The notes beneath the pieces are model-generated. The model did not search any database. It was not told the origin of the DNA and was given only the letters and a program-made list of their open reading frames with translations. This document shows, in pieces, positions 49,158 through 55,931 of a DNA stretch of 64,000 nucleotides (positions within the stretch are counted from its first letter, which is position 1; each line of letters opens with the position of its first letter). The translations under genes and the position numbers were made by a program. The stretch covers positions 108,770 through 172,769 of the forward strand of contig JAFKER010000013.1 in the NCBI GenBank assembly GCA_017308595.1, written 5' to 3'. Source of the DNA: Afipia sp. Lineage in GTDB: Bacteria > Pseudomonadota > Alphaproteobacteria > Rhizobiales > Xanthobacteraceae.

Positions 49158-50093
49158 TCAGTAGAGGCCGCGCCCGGACATCAGGTTTGTGTTGCCGCTA
49201 CGTGAAACAGAAACGTACGAGGCCACTGGCTTCTTGGTTGCCGGCGTTTCTTCTTCAGCCACGTCCTCCACCTCGGTCTGGATGGTACGCTCAATCCGCC
49301 GACCGCGTGACGAGCGGGACGCCGAGACTTCGGAAGCGCCTGCGGCGGCCACATCATCCCGGGTATGACCTAACGTATACGGACGCCCGGCGGGCAGCGG
49401 AACATCGCCACGGACGACGCCGCGTGACGCGGGGATTTCGGGAATGAACGCATTCGCGGAAGCCACCCGGACAGACGACGGTGCCGGAGCGGGCTGGCCG
49501 GTTCGGAGGGTCGCTATAAGCTGCCGATCGTCGGAACCGTCTAACGGGGCACGGCCGACATATTCGACCCGCACGCGCCCGATGCCATTATCGCGGAATT
49601 CCAATAGCTTGGCGGCTGTATTTGAGACGTCGATCAAGCGATTTCCGTGGTAAGGCCCGCGATCGTTGACCCGGACGATGACCGACTTGCCGTTGGCCAG
49701 ATTGGTGACGCGGGCGTAGCTCGGGAGCGGAAGGGTCGGATGGGCTGCCGTGAGCGAGGTCATGTCAAATACCTCGCCATTGGCCGTCAGGCGGCCGTGA
49801 AAGGCGTCGCCGTACCAGGAGGCCACACCCTCGGCCCGATAGTTTGGATTTTCCTCGGGGACATAGGTCCGGCCTGCAACGACGTAGGGTTTGCCGACGC
49901 GGTAGGTCCCGCCCCCCTTTGGAACGGCCTCCCCGAAATCGACCACACGCGGACTGCTCGAAACGCCGTATTTAGGGTCGACCCGGCTGGACAGCTTGTT
50001 CGCCGATCCGCAATTGGCCACGAGCAGGCACACCGCACCCACCGCCGCCAGACGCGAGACCGCCTTGCCCGATTCCCTGACGCAAATCCCCAT
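49158..50093 (-). CDS. rlpA: RlpA-family septal ring lytic transglycosylase-like lipoprotein
   Basis: A 311-residue lipoprotein. A signal peptide ends in a lipobox-like LLVANC near residue 28. The double-psi beta-barrel domain (about 85-185) includes EGVASWYGDAFHGRLTANGE then VFDM, and VIVRVNDRGPYHGNRLIDVS, with the catalytic Asp in NDRGPY. RlpA cleaves denuded glycan strands at the division septum. The C-terminal part is low-complexity and lacks the SPOR domain found in many RlpA proteins. Septal targeting may therefore differ. It is a single gene followed by the epoxide hydrolase on the other strand. Confidence 0.88.
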   Translation of the reverse strand: MGICVRESGKAVSRLAAVGAVCLLVANCGSANKLSSRVDPKYGVSSSPRVVDFGEAVPKGGGTYRVGKPYVVAGRTYVPEENPNYRAEGVASWYGDAFHGRLTANGEVFDMTSLTAAHPTLPLPSYARVTNLANGKSVIVRVNDRGPYHGNRLIDVSNTAAKLLEFRDNGIGRVRVEYVGRAPLDGSDDRQLIATLRTGQPAPAPSSVRVASANAFIPEIPASRGVVRGDVPLPAGRPYTLGHTRDDVAAAGASEVSASRSSRGRRIERTIQTEVEDVAEEETPATKKPVASYVSVSRSGNTNLMSGRGLY

Positions 50094-50406
50094 AAAACCC
50101 CGAATAGCACTTTTGCCGCCACCTTGCCTACCGGCCCTGTGACGGGACGCCCCCGCACCTCTTACGACGATTACCTTAACCTATTGCTGATGAGCCTGAA
50201 ACGGCCCGCTGTATGAGGTGGTAAACCAGAGATTGAGAACCGCCTCTGCCCGCGTTCCACTGATCGGCTGACGACGCGAGGCCCCACCCGGCCAGGATCG
50301 CAAGCATCTTCCTTATTGCCGGTGATCGTCGTTGCGCTGGTGCTATTGATTGCGAAATGCCTGATCTCCAGCGACCGCCGAAGCTAAACGACTGCTGAAC
50401 AGGCTT
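50094..50406. other. Gene-free region between rlpA and tRNA-Ser
   Basis: No supported gene. A short plus-strand frame encodes a hydrophobic stretch (LPVIVVALVLLIAKCLI, ending near 50387), but it has no ATG and no Shine-Dalgarno. It may be a remnant of a tiny membrane protein. Confidence 0.4.
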
Positions 50407-50496
50407 TGGCGGAAGGGGTGGGATTCGAACCCACGGTGCCCTTGCAGGCACGCCGGTTTTCAAGACCGGTGCCTTAAACCACTCGGCCACCCTTCC
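50407..50496 (-). tRNA. tRNA-Ser (anticodon TGA)
   Basis: A 90-nt class II tRNA on the minus strand. The acceptor pairs GGAAGGG with CCCTTCC, with discriminator G and an encoded CCA. The D arm is GGCCGAGTGGTTTAAGGC, the anticodon loop CTTGAAA (TGA), then a long variable arm and T arm GTGGGTTCGAATCCCAC. All arms are intact, in contrast to the tRNA-Ser-like gene at 52786. Confidence 0.97.
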
Positions 50497-50600
50497 TGAA
50501 CGCAGAAGATCAGCACTTAGCAAAGCGGGCGGGGCAACGAAAGGGGCGGTAGCCCTGAAAATGCGATTGGCTCAAGCCGGGCCGAAATAACCGAATTCGC

Positions 50601-50822
50601 CTAGGCGGCCGATCCGCGCGCTGGGCCCAATGTCAGCATCGAGAGAATTTCTGAGAACGGAACATGGATGGTCACCGGCTTCAGACGAAGCTGGAATGTG
50701 GCAATCGGCTCGTGGCAGCGAAGCCCCTTCCCGCCCTTGACCAGGCCCAGATCACGAATGAGCTTGTAGGTTTTTCCGTCAGCCATTCGGACCAGACGAA
50801 CATTCTCAAAATACTTGAGCAC
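50601..50822 (-). CDS. Small protein with a hairpin-covered ribosome-binding site, unrecognised
   Basis: A 73-residue soluble protein (MLKYFENVRLVRMADGKTYK at the start, then LIRDLGLVKGGKGLRCHEPI). It starts with GTG at 50822. A strong AAGGAG lies 7 nt before it. The frame is open to 50843 but has no better start. The composition, basic with alternating hydrophobic residues, suggests a small beta-rich or nucleic-acid-binding fold. I do not recognise a family. Its Shine-Dalgarno is buried in a perfect hairpin, listed separately. Confidence 0.55.
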   Translation of the reverse strand: MLKYFENVRLVRMADGKTYKLIRDLGLVKGGKGLRCHEPIATFQLRLKPVTIHVPFSEILSMLTLGPARGSAA

Positions 50823-50826
50823 GCAC

Positions 50827-50850
50827 GCTCTCCTTGCACGCAAGGAGAGC
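50827..50850 (-). promoter_or_regulatory. Hairpin sequestering the Shine-Dalgarno of the small gene at 50601-50822
   Basis: On the minus-strand transcript GCTCTCCTTG-CGTG-CAAGGAGAGC is a perfect 10-bp stem with a 4-nt loop. Its 3' arm contains the AAGGAG ribosome-binding site, and the GTG start follows 4 nt after the stem. Such a layout fits an RNA thermometer or a leader that must be opened for translation. Confidence 0.55.
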
Positions 50851-50932
50851 AGCCGTTTGTTACGATTCGGTCAAGATTTGACGTATTGATCGCGGTCATA
50901 TGATTCGCCCGCGAAGGTCGGCATCCGATCCT

Positions 50933-51355
50933 TCAGGCCCGCACGGCCCCTGGATTGATTGCGGTGGGCTTGTCAAACTTGTGCGCCAGCCACGATGAGA
51001 ACGTTGCGGGAATGAAGCCGACCAGACCGTACAGAAGGTAATGCTGGAAACCGGTTTCGCTGCCGAGCGTTCCGTAAAGTATCGCCGTCGCGGCGAAAGC
51101 AACGAGCCCCGTCAGCACCATACGGAGAAACGGCCCGATCATCCGGATATGGAGCAGGATATCATCTACGGCTCCAATCATCAGGGCCGGGATGAAGCCG
51201 AACAGATAATTGTAGGGCACGGTCACCAGCATCACCTTGAACAGCTTTTGGATGACGTTGACCCCATCCCAGTATCCGGCCGGCGCGCCAAGAATGAGCA
51301 GGAAAAACCCGCCGATTAACGGACCGATCGCTGCGAAGATGATGTACCGCTTCAT
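50933..51355 (-). CDS. DUF5413 membrane protein
   Basis: A 140-residue inner-membrane protein with four predicted spans. It opens with MKRYIIFAAIGPLIGGFFLL. It continues with YLFGFIPALMIGAVDDILLH, whose conserved Asp-Asp pair follows the second span, and ends with LVGFIPATFSSWLAHKFDKP. This matches the DUF5413 pattern common in Bradyrhizobium. The function is unknown. ATG 51355 is chosen over an upstream in-frame start at 51445 because the hydrophobic N-terminus is the conserved one. Confidence 0.82.
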   Translation of the reverse strand: MKRYIIFAAIGPLIGGFFLLILGAPAGYWDGVNVIQKLFKVMLVTVPYNYLFGFIPALMIGAVDDILLHIRMIGPFLRMVLTGLVAFAATAILYGTLGSETGFQHYLLYGLVGFIPATFSSWLAHKFDKPTAINPGAVRA

Positions 51356-51608
51356 GACCCTCTGCCCGGTTGCTTGCCAGCGCGCCACGCTTATTCGTAA
51401 GGCCATAAGAAAACGAGAACAGGTCCCGGCGCAAGCCGTGATCACTCACATCCCATCTCAGCGGACGGGAAATTCGCGCCCCCGGTGCCGGAACCAACCG
51501 CAAGACCGCAACGTTATTCAGGCAAGGGCGGAAAACCGGAAACGGCGGCGCGCTCGAAGAGCTTCTCCCGATGCCTTGGCTTGGGGCAACGCTTTTTCGG
51601 AGGTGAAG

Positions 51609-51839
51609 ATGCCCTACGCCCTCTTCTGCGAGGATGCCAAAATCAGCAGAGCCTATCCCACGGAAGCCGATGTCTGGAAACACGCCGCAGAAAACGGTCT
51701 CGTCGTGGATGTCGCCTCGGAGGGCAACCACCCCAAACGGATTCTGGATAACGGATATACGATCCGACCTTGCCAGCGCGACCCGATTGAAAAACATGTG
51801 CGGGGGGCGACGGACCTCAAACTTACCTTGGGCTCTTGA
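51609..51839 (+). CDS. Small conserved-type protein, unrecognised
   Basis: A 76-residue protein (MPYALFCEDAKISRAYPTEA, then DVWKHAAENGLVVDVASEGN, ILDNGYTIRPC). GGAGG at 51599 lies 5 nt before ATG 51609. It looks like the short cytoplasmic proteins of this kind seen in Bradyrhizobium relatives, but I know no function. It contains two Cys and no membrane segment. It is convergent with the Cys-rich gene at 51852, with a 12-bp gap. Confidence 0.7.
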   Translation: MPYALFCEDAKISRAYPTEADVWKHAAENGLVVDVASEGNHPKRILDNGYTIRPCQRDPIEKHVRGATDLKLTLGS

Positions 51840-51851
51840 GGAACAGAGGCC

Positions 51852-52148
51852 CTAGCGCGCACCACGAAGCTTGCATGAAGTCGAACAGGTCGTCCTCACC
51901 CCTGCATTGCAAGCCATGCACACGGCGACACACTGATCAAAATTCTTTGGGTCGTATGAGCTATAAAGCTTCGACGCGCACGCCACTGTCACCGCAGGCG
52001 GCTCAGCTGGTTTTAGCGATTGCGTCAAGGCAAAGACAGCGACCAGCAGGCATACGGTCATCGACACGAAAATAACCACGCCACGGATCATGCGTGGACG
52101 CTCTCGCCGTACCGTCCTTTCAGCGCCGTCCAACTGGCTGCCCGTCAC
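51852..52148 (-). CDS. Small membrane-anchored Cys-rich protein, unrecognised
   Basis: A 98-residue protein. A basic N-terminus (RTVRRERPRMIRG) precedes one membrane span (VVIFVSMTVCLLVAVFALTQ). A periplasmic tail follows with seven Cys residues, five of them clustered (FDQCVAVCMACNAGVRTTC and STSCKLRGAR). The Cys spacing could hold disulfides or a metal. GTG 52148 is chosen because AAGGAG lies 6 nt upstream; ATG 52091 is the alternative. No family is recognised. Confidence 0.6.
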   Translation of the reverse strand: MTGSQLDGAERTVRRERPRMIRGVVIFVSMTVCLLVAVFALTQSLKPAEPPAVTVACASKLYSSYDPKNFDQCVAVCMACNAGVRTTCSTSCKLRGAR

Positions 52149-52159
52149 CTCGGACTCCT

Positions 52160-52342
52160 TCAAGTCATTAACGTGGCATGCCTCGCCTCAGTTCCGGTCG
52201 CGACAAAAACTCGCATTCTCCCTGAAAAGAGCCAGTCATTGTCAACAATGAACCGTTTCTCGCTCAGGTGATTACCTGCGTCAGCGATGAGTTGTTCAAC
52301 AACCACCCAGGGGTCTGACTCCGGATCATTTGGTTCCGGCAT
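52160..52342 (-). CDS. Possible small protein, unrecognised
   Basis: A 60-residue acidic frame (MPEPNDPESDPWVVVEQLIA, then GNHLSEKRFIVDNDWLFSGR). It lies 11 bp upstream of the Cys-rich membrane protein on the same strand. The Shine-Dalgarno is weak for this start, and for the longer one at 52423. The amphipathic composition looks protein-like, but there is no recognised domain. It may be a translated leader of the next gene. Confidence 0.35.
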   Translation of the reverse strand: MPEPNDPESDPWVVVEQLIADAGNHLSEKRFIVDNDWLFSGRMRVFVATGTEARHATLMT

Positions 52343-52493
52343 CGCTGATCCGGCATCCCCGACACCACTCCGTTCATCCCGGACGAGAGTGATTAATGAT
52401 GCATTAAAAACACACCCGATCATTCGTGCTTTGATTCAAATTTTCCGAAACTTCCAAACGCTATGACATCCCATCAATCAGGGAGCGCAAGTC

Positions 52494-52760
52494 ATGGCTG
52501 TTTTCAAAAGAGAGTCACGCAAGCCCCGTCACACCACGCGGCACGATGCGTGGATGTTGCTCGACGGCGGCTTTGCAAAACGCAACTGCACCATCCTCGA
52601 CCTGTCATCCGGCGGGGCACGCATCAAGCTTGCCGATGTCGGATCGATCGGAAACAGGGTTAGCGTCGCGCTGACTCGCGATGTCCGGAAAGTGACCCAT
52701 TGCCGCCTGGTCTGGCGCAAGGACACGATCATCGGCGTCGAGTTCGTCGGTCGCACCTGA
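52494..52760 (+). CDS. PilZ-domain protein
   Basis: An 88-residue stand-alone PilZ domain, the cyclic-di-GMP-binding fold. The N-terminal basic motif (KRESRKPRHTTRHDAWML) provides the RxxxR arginines. CTILDLSSGGARIKLADVGS provides the D/NxSxxG motif, and VTHCRLVWRKDTIIGVEF completes the barrel. Single-domain PilZ proteins commonly act as adaptors in motility, biofilm or secretion control. GGGAG at 52481 lies 8 nt before ATG 52494. It is one of several small genes near the T1SS/adenylate cyclase region. Confidence 0.88.
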   Translation: MAVFKRESRKPRHTTRHDAWMLLDGGFAKRNCTILDLSSGGARIKLADVGSIGNRVSVALTRDVRKVTHCRLVWRKDTIIGVEFVGRT

Positions 52761-52785
52761 AGGGTCGCGCTCCGGCAAAACAAAT

Positions 52786-52869
52786 GGAGGGGTGGCTGAG
52801 TGGCTTAAGGCACCGCATGCGGTACACGGGCAACCGTGTCGGAGGTTCGAATCCTTCCCCTCTCCGCCA
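52786..52869 (+). tRNA. tRNA-Ser-like gene lacking its anticodon loop (probable pseudogene)
   Basis: An 84-nt sequence with all class II features. The acceptor is GGAGGGG/CCTCTCC, the discriminator G with encoded CCA, and the D arm GGCTGAGTGGCTTAAGGC. The variable arm is ACACGG-GCAA-CCGTGT and the T arm GGAGGTTCGAATCCTTC. Where the anticodon arm should be, CCGCA is joined directly to TGCGG, so the two 5-nt stem halves are present and the 7-nt loop with the anticodon is missing. One extra base also sits between the T arm and acceptor. It cannot decode. It may be a pseudogene, or a rare deletion in the sequenced clone. Confidence 0.7.
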
Positions 52870-52911
52870 CACTTGGGCGACGCCGCACGGGCACCGCCTG
52901 TCCTGGACGTA

Positions 52912-53184
52912 TCAGCGCCGGCTTCCCCTGCCAGATGGCGCCACAGGCTCAACAGGCACACCGCCGCGGCTGTAGGCGAGCCGCCAGTTCGGCGCGCAGG
53001 TTCCGTTCAAGCCGCCAGTCGATGCCTGACATTGTGCCATCGTTGTGTATTCACACCGTTCGATGGTGCCGGCCCAGCCCTCAACATACGTCATACAATA
53101 GGGATAATCCGCTGCCTTTGCGGGTGCTTGTCCGAGAAGGACAAGGCCGGCGAGTGCCAGCAGGATACGGTGCGAATTGGTCAT
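52912..53184 (-). CDS. DUF3551 secreted protein
   Basis: A 90-residue exported protein. The signal peptide MTNSHRILLALAGLVLLGQA ends near PAKA|ADYPYC. The mature part has the DUF3551 Cys pattern: ADYPYCMTYVEGWAGTIERC, EYTTMAQCQASTGGLNGTC, then the Pro-rich C-terminus. The four Cys probably form two disulfides. The family is abundant in Bradyrhizobium and its role is unknown. GAGGA lies about 5 nt before ATG 53184. It is convergent with the tRNA-Ser-like gene. Confidence 0.88.
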   Translation of the reverse strand: MTNSHRILLALAGLVLLGQAPAKAADYPYCMTYVEGWAGTIERCEYTTMAQCQASTGGLNGTCAPNWRLAYSRGGVPVEPVAPSGRGSRR

Positions 53185-53397
53185 AAAGTCCTCGATTCTA
53201 GCTCGGCGGCATCAGACACCAAGCTGTCATGTTCCTCAAGACGGCAGGATTGCCGGTTCGATCACGGTTCAGAGAACCCGGGACGACGCGGCCTGAACGA
53301 AGCCATCGTCCGAAATATCGGTTTTGGTCTTTGCGGATTGATCCCGGAGCCAGTTAAGCTGCTCCGATCCTTTGCCCCTCGCCGTTCAGGAGAAGCC

Positions 53398-53553
53398 GTG
53401 AGTAATCCGCAGGACAACAGGGAACGCAACCTGGAGATAGCCGAGAATGAAGCGACGCGCGAACGCAAGAGCGATGTCCGTCTGACAAGCTGGGCGATCG
53501 GAACCACGATCGTCGTTGCGCTGATCGTTCTGGCGATTTTTCTGAAACGATAG
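53398..53553 (+). CDS. Very small single-span membrane protein, unrecognised
   Basis: A 51-residue protein starting at GTG 53398, with AGGAG 5 nt upstream. It has a charged N-terminus (SNPQDNRERNLEIAENEATR, then ERKSDVRL). One C-terminal membrane span follows (AIGTTIVVALIVLAIFLKR). The layout is that of a tail-anchored inner-membrane protein. No family is recognised. Confidence 0.6.
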   Translation: MSNPQDNRERNLEIAENEATRERKSDVRLTSWAIGTTIVVALIVLAIFLKR

Positions 53554-53616
53554 AGAACGGTTCAGGCCGCATCGCGGGTCCTTCCCGCGAGGCGGCCAAA
53601 CTCCGGAAGCAGAGAC

Positions 53617-54114
53617 CTATTTGTCGAAGGTCATGTCGACGCATTTCATGACATCGGGTCCAACGCCGACGCCGAGAATGATGCATCCTTTTGCGACGAG
53701 TTTCGTGCTGTCCGCGACCCAGATCGCGGTGCCGCCCGAGCCGAAGAAGGAGTTTGTATTCGGCGGTTCCGTCTCCGTGGCATCGAAAGCGTAGTTCGAG
53801 TCCGATGGGAATATCCGCCCCTTGAGTTTGCAAGATCCGTCGGTATCGACTTTCAGCACTTCCTTGTTATCCCGCGTCACTCCGACATTGACCTGGCACC
53901 GGTAGAACTCCGATGTCTTCGTATTGAAAATATAAGCGTAGGACTTGCAGGTGATGTTCTGCAGCTTGCCCGCATTCAGTCCCCGGCCGCACGCGATCCG
54001 CTGATTGTTGCTGAGCTTGATCTCCTCGGCGGCGCTGGCTGCGGTGATGGTCGAGAAGGCGGTGAGTGCGAAAAGCGGCAAAAGCGCCAAAATAGATTTG
54101 CGAAATTCAGTCAT
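53617..54114 (-). CDS. Secreted protein of unknown function
   Basis: A 165-residue exported protein. The signal peptide (MTEFRKSILALLPLFALTAF, then STITAASA|AEEIKLSNNQ) is clear. The mature domain has six Cys (RIACGRGL, NITCKSYAY, YRCQVNVG, GSCKLKG, KGCIILG, MKCVDM), consistent with three disulfides. A hydrophobic strand (CIILGVGVGPDVMKCVDMTF) closes it. GGGGA lies 6 nt before ATG 54114; the longer frame to 54216 lacks support. The family is not recognised. Confidence 0.72.
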   Translation of the reverse strand: MTEFRKSILALLPLFALTAFSTITAASAAEEIKLSNNQRIACGRGLNAGKLQNITCKSYAYIFNTKTSEFYRCQVNVGVTRDNKEVLKVDTDGSCKLKGRIFPSDSNYAFDATETEPPNTNSFFGSGGTAIWVADSTKLVAKGCIILGVGVGPDVMKCVDMTFDK

Positions 54115-54225
54115 CGAGTATCCCCATGTTGCACATGCCGCATACGGCAAAGTTACGCCGGGCACCGTACATTGGCCCGACACTAATGCAGTTTTTGTCG
54201 CCAGGCTATCGGTCAATATCCGGCA

Positions 54226-55128
54226 TCAATGAGCCAGTGCCTGCGTCCTGAGCTGCTCCACAGCGATCAGCACACGGCTCGGATCCTGGACAGCGGCGTC
54301 CGCATCGCGTGCTATGGCTATAGCGTCGCCGAGCGTCCGAAGCGGGAGATCTCCGTCGCATGTCGGTTTGACGAGGCGATCGATAATTGCATTCCATTCT
54401 GCAAGTCCATTCTGATAGGCGTCGCCGTGTCCTTTGATGAGGGTCGCGGTTCTTATGATCGCGACCGTCGCCTCCGGTTGCTTGATCAGGCTGCGGTCAA
54501 CCATGTGCAGCCATCGCTCGACCCACACGCGCTCCTTCTTGAACCGATCAGAAAACGGGCGTGTAATTCTCAGCGCAGCCAGCCATTTCAGCTTGCGCAA
54601 TGCAAATCGGCTTTTTGCGCTGAACCGTAATGTGACGGATCGGCGGGTCAACCGCGCCAGCCGCAGTCGCCTGAATATATCGAGCGCGGGAGCCGCCGCC
54701 TTTGTCGGAAGCATCGGGATGACCTCGTCCCAGCGAAACCGCTCCAACCTGTCAGTGAACCGCTCATGTGGTTCGACATCCGGTCCGCCGACGTCCAGCA
54801 GCTTGAGTTGCGCGACCCGGATCGGATCTTCGAAATGCATACGGTCCGACAGAAGCTGCGCCAGTTCTGGAAGGTTGGGAACGGTGATACCGACCGGCCC
54901 GACATAACGCTCGATCCGGTCGAGATATGCCAGCGCGTAATCCGGATCCTGATAGTCGATCAACGAATGAACGGCTTCGCTGACGATGGGCACGACTTCG
55001 GCCGGCAATCGCGCCGAGATCCGGGCCAGCGCAGCACGCGCCACCCGCGGATTTCGTGTTTCCTCGCCAAAGTAGCGTTCCTTGAGCAGCCGGTACGGTG
55101 ACGGCGGAACCTTAACCCGTATTTTCAT
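54226..55128 (-). CDS. Protein resembling the DUF6537 region of indolepyruvate oxidoreductase
   Basis: A 300-residue soluble protein. The block SEAVHSLIDYQDPDYALAYL (residues about 49-68), and RMHFEDPIRVAQLKL further on, match the pattern of DUF6537. That region is normally the C-terminal part of indolepyruvate:ferredoxin oxidoreductase beta-type proteins (family pattern M-x-Y-E-D-x-I-R-V-A-x-L-K). Here there is no TPP, pyruvate-oxidoreductase gamma or ferredoxin domain before it, and the alpha-type gene is not adjacent. It may be a stand-alone domain or a truncated gene that kept its frame. ATG 55128 overlaps the stop of the cyclic-nucleotide-binding gene. Confidence 0.55.
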   Translation of the reverse strand: MKIRVKVPPSPYRLLKERYFGEETRNPRVARAALARISARLPAEVVPIVSEAVHSLIDYQDPDYALAYLDRIERYVGPVGITVPNLPELAQLLSDRMHFEDPIRVAQLKLLDVGGPDVEPHERFTDRLERFRWDEVIPMLPTKAAAPALDIFRRLRLARLTRRSVTLRFSAKSRFALRKLKWLAALRITRPFSDRFKKERVWVERWLHMVDRSLIKQPEATVAIIRTATLIKGHGDAYQNGLAEWNAIIDRLVKPTCDGDLPLRTLGDAIAIARDADAAVQDPSRVLIAVEQLRTQALAH

Positions 55129-55778
55129 GACGAAGCCTGCGCCACGCGCTCTGCAAGCTGGGTCTCCAGCCGTCCAAGATTTTGGAACAGGCGCGCGCTG
55201 ACGAGGCGCAGGAAATAGAATCCGAACTCCGGATTCTGGACGTACAGCTCCTGAACCTTTGCGTAGGTCACGCTAAGGACCAGCCCCCCTTCGAGACATT
55301 CGAGCGTCTGCGTCCTTTTGTTCGATGGCGACAGCATTCCGAGTTCGCCGACAAGGGCGCCGACCGGCAACTCGATGCCGGACTCCACAAGCCGGTAGCG
55401 GCCACTGACGATGTAATACATCTCCTCCGCCTGCTCATGCTTGTAAAACAGCACCTCGCCCGTGGTGCATTTGCGTTCCGTCATGAACGGCTTCAGCCAT
55501 GCCATCGAAAGATCGCTGTTCACCGAGCGTTTTACCTCGGCCACCAGTTGCAGCATTTCCCGCAGGCGATAGATATTCAGCGGCAGCAGGATCATGTGCA
55601 ACACCATCACCGGGTAATGGTGATGGACGAGCGAGAACGCAATGAGAAGTACGTTGGTGATGATGCCGAAGATGCGCAGCGGGATCATCGTCCGCATCGT
55701 GTAGCCCGCCACCACGAACGCGGACGCGATAAAACCGCCGGCTCCGGAAACGAGACCTGACATATCCATCGGAATCAA
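55125..55778 (-). CDS. Membrane protein with a cyclic-nucleotide-binding domain (Popeye-like layout)
   Basis: A 217-residue protein. Three hydrophobic segments lie near residues 8-27, 30-50 and 53-70. A cytoplasmic cNMP-binding domain follows (about 90-205), including CTTGEVLFYKHEQAEEMYYI then VSGRYRL. The phosphate-binding cassette is GELGMLSPSNKRTQTLE, which keeps Glu and Arg. No helix-turn-helix follows, so it is a membrane sensor and not a Crp-type regulator. It overlaps the next gene (ATGA) and sits two genes from the CHASE2 adenylate cyclase, which could supply its ligand. Confidence 0.85.
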   Translation of the reverse strand: MIPMDMSGLVSGAGGFIASAFVVAGYTMRTMIPLRIFGIITNVLLIAFSLVHHHYPVMVLHMILLPLNIYRLREMLQLVAEVKRSVNSDLSMAWLKPFMTERKCTTGEVLFYKHEQAEEMYYIVSGRYRLVESGIELPVGALVGELGMLSPSNKRTQTLECLEGGLVLSVTYAKVQELYVQNPEFGFYFLRLVSARLFQNLGRLETQLAERVAQASS

Positions 55779-55931
55779 CCTGATGCTAAGGAAATCTGTT
55801 ACGCATTATGCCGTCCGGCCCGCCTCACAACAACGGTCATGGACGCTGGTACTTTAATCTGCTGTCACATCCGTGTGCGCGAGTTCACGTCCGGGCAAGC
55901 GCGCTTCCCAAAACATGCGCAATCCCTCCGT

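Noticed and set aside
50176-50523. A 115-codon minus-strand frame starting MLSADLLRSGRVAEWFKAPV
   Set aside because: It reads through tRNA-Ser; the VAEWFKAPVLKTGVPARAPW peptide is the well-known false translation of tRNA genes.
52792-53397. N-terminal extension of the small membrane-protein frame on the plus strand
   Set aside because: It starts inside the tRNA-Ser-like gene (MAEWLKAPHAVHGQP), and the true start has a good Shine-Dalgarno at 53388.
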